DNA of 50,828 nt from an uncultured Faecalibacterium sp. (GTDB lineage Bacteria; Bacillota; Clostridia; Oscillospirales; Ruminococcaceae): the NCBI GenBank assembly GCA_944386015.1, contig CALWZK010000011.1:1-50828 (forward strand). The letters are read 5' to 3'. Made by a program: the position numbers and the translations under genes. Positions 50,275 through 50,828 of this stretch are shown here, in pieces. Position 1 is the first letter of the stretch; each line of letters starts with the position of its first letter. The notes beneath the pieces were generated by a model that was given only the letters and a program-made list of their open reading frames with translations, was not told the DNA's origin and searched no databases.

Positions 50275-50828
50275 ATGGCAAAATTTGACGTAGTCGATCG
50301 GAACGGCAAAAAGGTCAGCGAGATCGAGCTTTCCGACGCCGTGTTCGGCATCACCCCGAACGAGAAGGCTGTTCACATTGCAGTCGTGAACTTCCTGGCC
50401 AACCAGCGCCAGGGCACCCAGAACACCAAGATCCGCATGGAAGTTTCCGGCGGCGGCAAGAAGCCCTGGCGCCAGAAGGGCACCGGCCACGCTCGTCAGG
50501 GCTCCATCCGTGCTCCCCAGTGGACCCACGGCGGCGTTGCTCTGGGCCCCAAGCCCCGCAGCTACAACTACCACATCAACAATAAGGTCCGCCGCCTGGC
50601 TCTGCTGAGCGTCCTGAGCGACAAGGCTGCCAACGGCAACATGATCGTGGTGGACAGCCTGGCTGTCGAGGCCTACAAGACCAAGGCTGTGGTCGCTATG
50701 CTGAACGCCGTGGGCGCCGGCAAGAAGAACCTGGTTGTCAACGAGAGCGTTGATCCCATGTTCGTCAAGAGCGCCGCCAACATCCAGGGCGTCAAGACCA
50801 CCTTCGCCGGCAGCGTGAACACCTATGA
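50275..50828 (+). CDS. rplD: 50S ribosomal protein L4, 3' end missing
   Basis: The first 184 residues of L4 (usual length about 205), cut by the window edge. [19 protein letters not shown], the loop [18 protein letters not shown] and RLALLSVLS are family-typical. L4 binds 23S rRNA domain I and in many bacteria represses its own operon. AAGGAGG lies about 8 bp before the ATG, 14 bp after rplC. The window ends inside a codon after ...VNTY, so no stop is expected. Confidence 0.97.
   Translation, partial: MAKFDVVDRNGKKVSEIELSDAVFGITPNEKAVHIAVVNFLANQRQGTQNTKIRMEVSGGGKKPWRQKGTGHARQGSIRAPQWTHGGVALGPKPRSYNYHINNKVRRLALLSVLSDKAANGNMIVVDSLAVEAYKTKAVVAMLNAVGAGKKNLVVNESVDPMFVKSAANIQGVKTTFAGSVNTY

Noticed and set aside
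1-50828. CRISPR arrays, restriction-modification, toxin-antitoxin, phage or secondary-metabolite clusters
   Set aside because: No regularly spaced repeats and no genes of these classes were seen; apart from the IS end and the 360-bp repeats the window looks like core chromosome.

Overview
The window is GC-rich, densely packed bacterial chromosome. An anaerobic, Gram-positive gut Clostridia host is suggested, most likely an Oscillospirales/Ruminococcaceae lineage of the Faecalibacterium-Gemmiger-Subdoligranulum type. The evidence is a complete rnfCDGEAB ion-pumping operon, acetate kinase, ECF transporter modules, SpoIIE, DUF5711 and DUF1858 proteins, a T-box riboswitch, strong AGGAGG ribosome binding sites and TTGACA/TATAAT-type promoters. 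The species is an inference; no rRNA marker gene lies in the window.

Layout. The left edge carries the last codons and terminal inverted repeat of an IS3-type insertion sequence. A minus-strand polar amino-acid ABC operon follows, with an attenuator-like leader divergent from gltX. Then come spoIIE and a small membrane protein gene. The Rnf operon (7.7-12.7 kb) is followed by queH, a DUF896 gene, purA and degV. Next is an exported FMN/FAD reductase lipoprotein with a NusG-domain-II partner. A T-box riboswitch controls a GNAT acetyltransferase beside tRNA-Val. The run ruvCAB-glmM-methyltransferase-ecfA1A2T-truA leads to a membrane-protein/ClpE-like block. A minus-strand block holds an OmpR-type two-component system, a cytoplasmic pectinesterase and a second small membrane protein. 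Further right are a TatA-like-anchored beta-propeller, a YwlG-like protein, a YggS-like protein and an ABC exporter. Divergent tmcAL and ackA share overlapping promoters. A zinc-ribbon protein, DUF1858-trmK-nif3-rqcH, and the start of the S10 ribosomal-protein operon (rpsJ, rplC, truncated rplD) close the window.

How the genes connect. Rnf exchanges electrons between ferredoxin and NAD while pumping ions. The FMN/FAD lipoprotein nearby could be an extracytoplasmic electron sink. AckA makes ATP and acetate, and TmcAL uses acetate to modify tRNA-Met. Several genes concern tRNA or ribosome quality control (gltX, queH, truA, trmK, tmcAL, rqcH).

The most unusual signal is a roughly 360-bp non-coding repeat present twice in the same orientation (40984-41343 and 48296-48654). 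It sits just downstream of plus-strand genes, is built almost entirely of nested hairpins, and ends in an intrinsic-terminator-like stem. The copies differ at about 15 positions plus one indel, and some of these differences preserve base pairing. Both reading frames compared across it change amino acids at nearly every difference, so it looks like a structured RNA or a palindromic mobile repeat rather than a gene. I do not recognise it as a named family.
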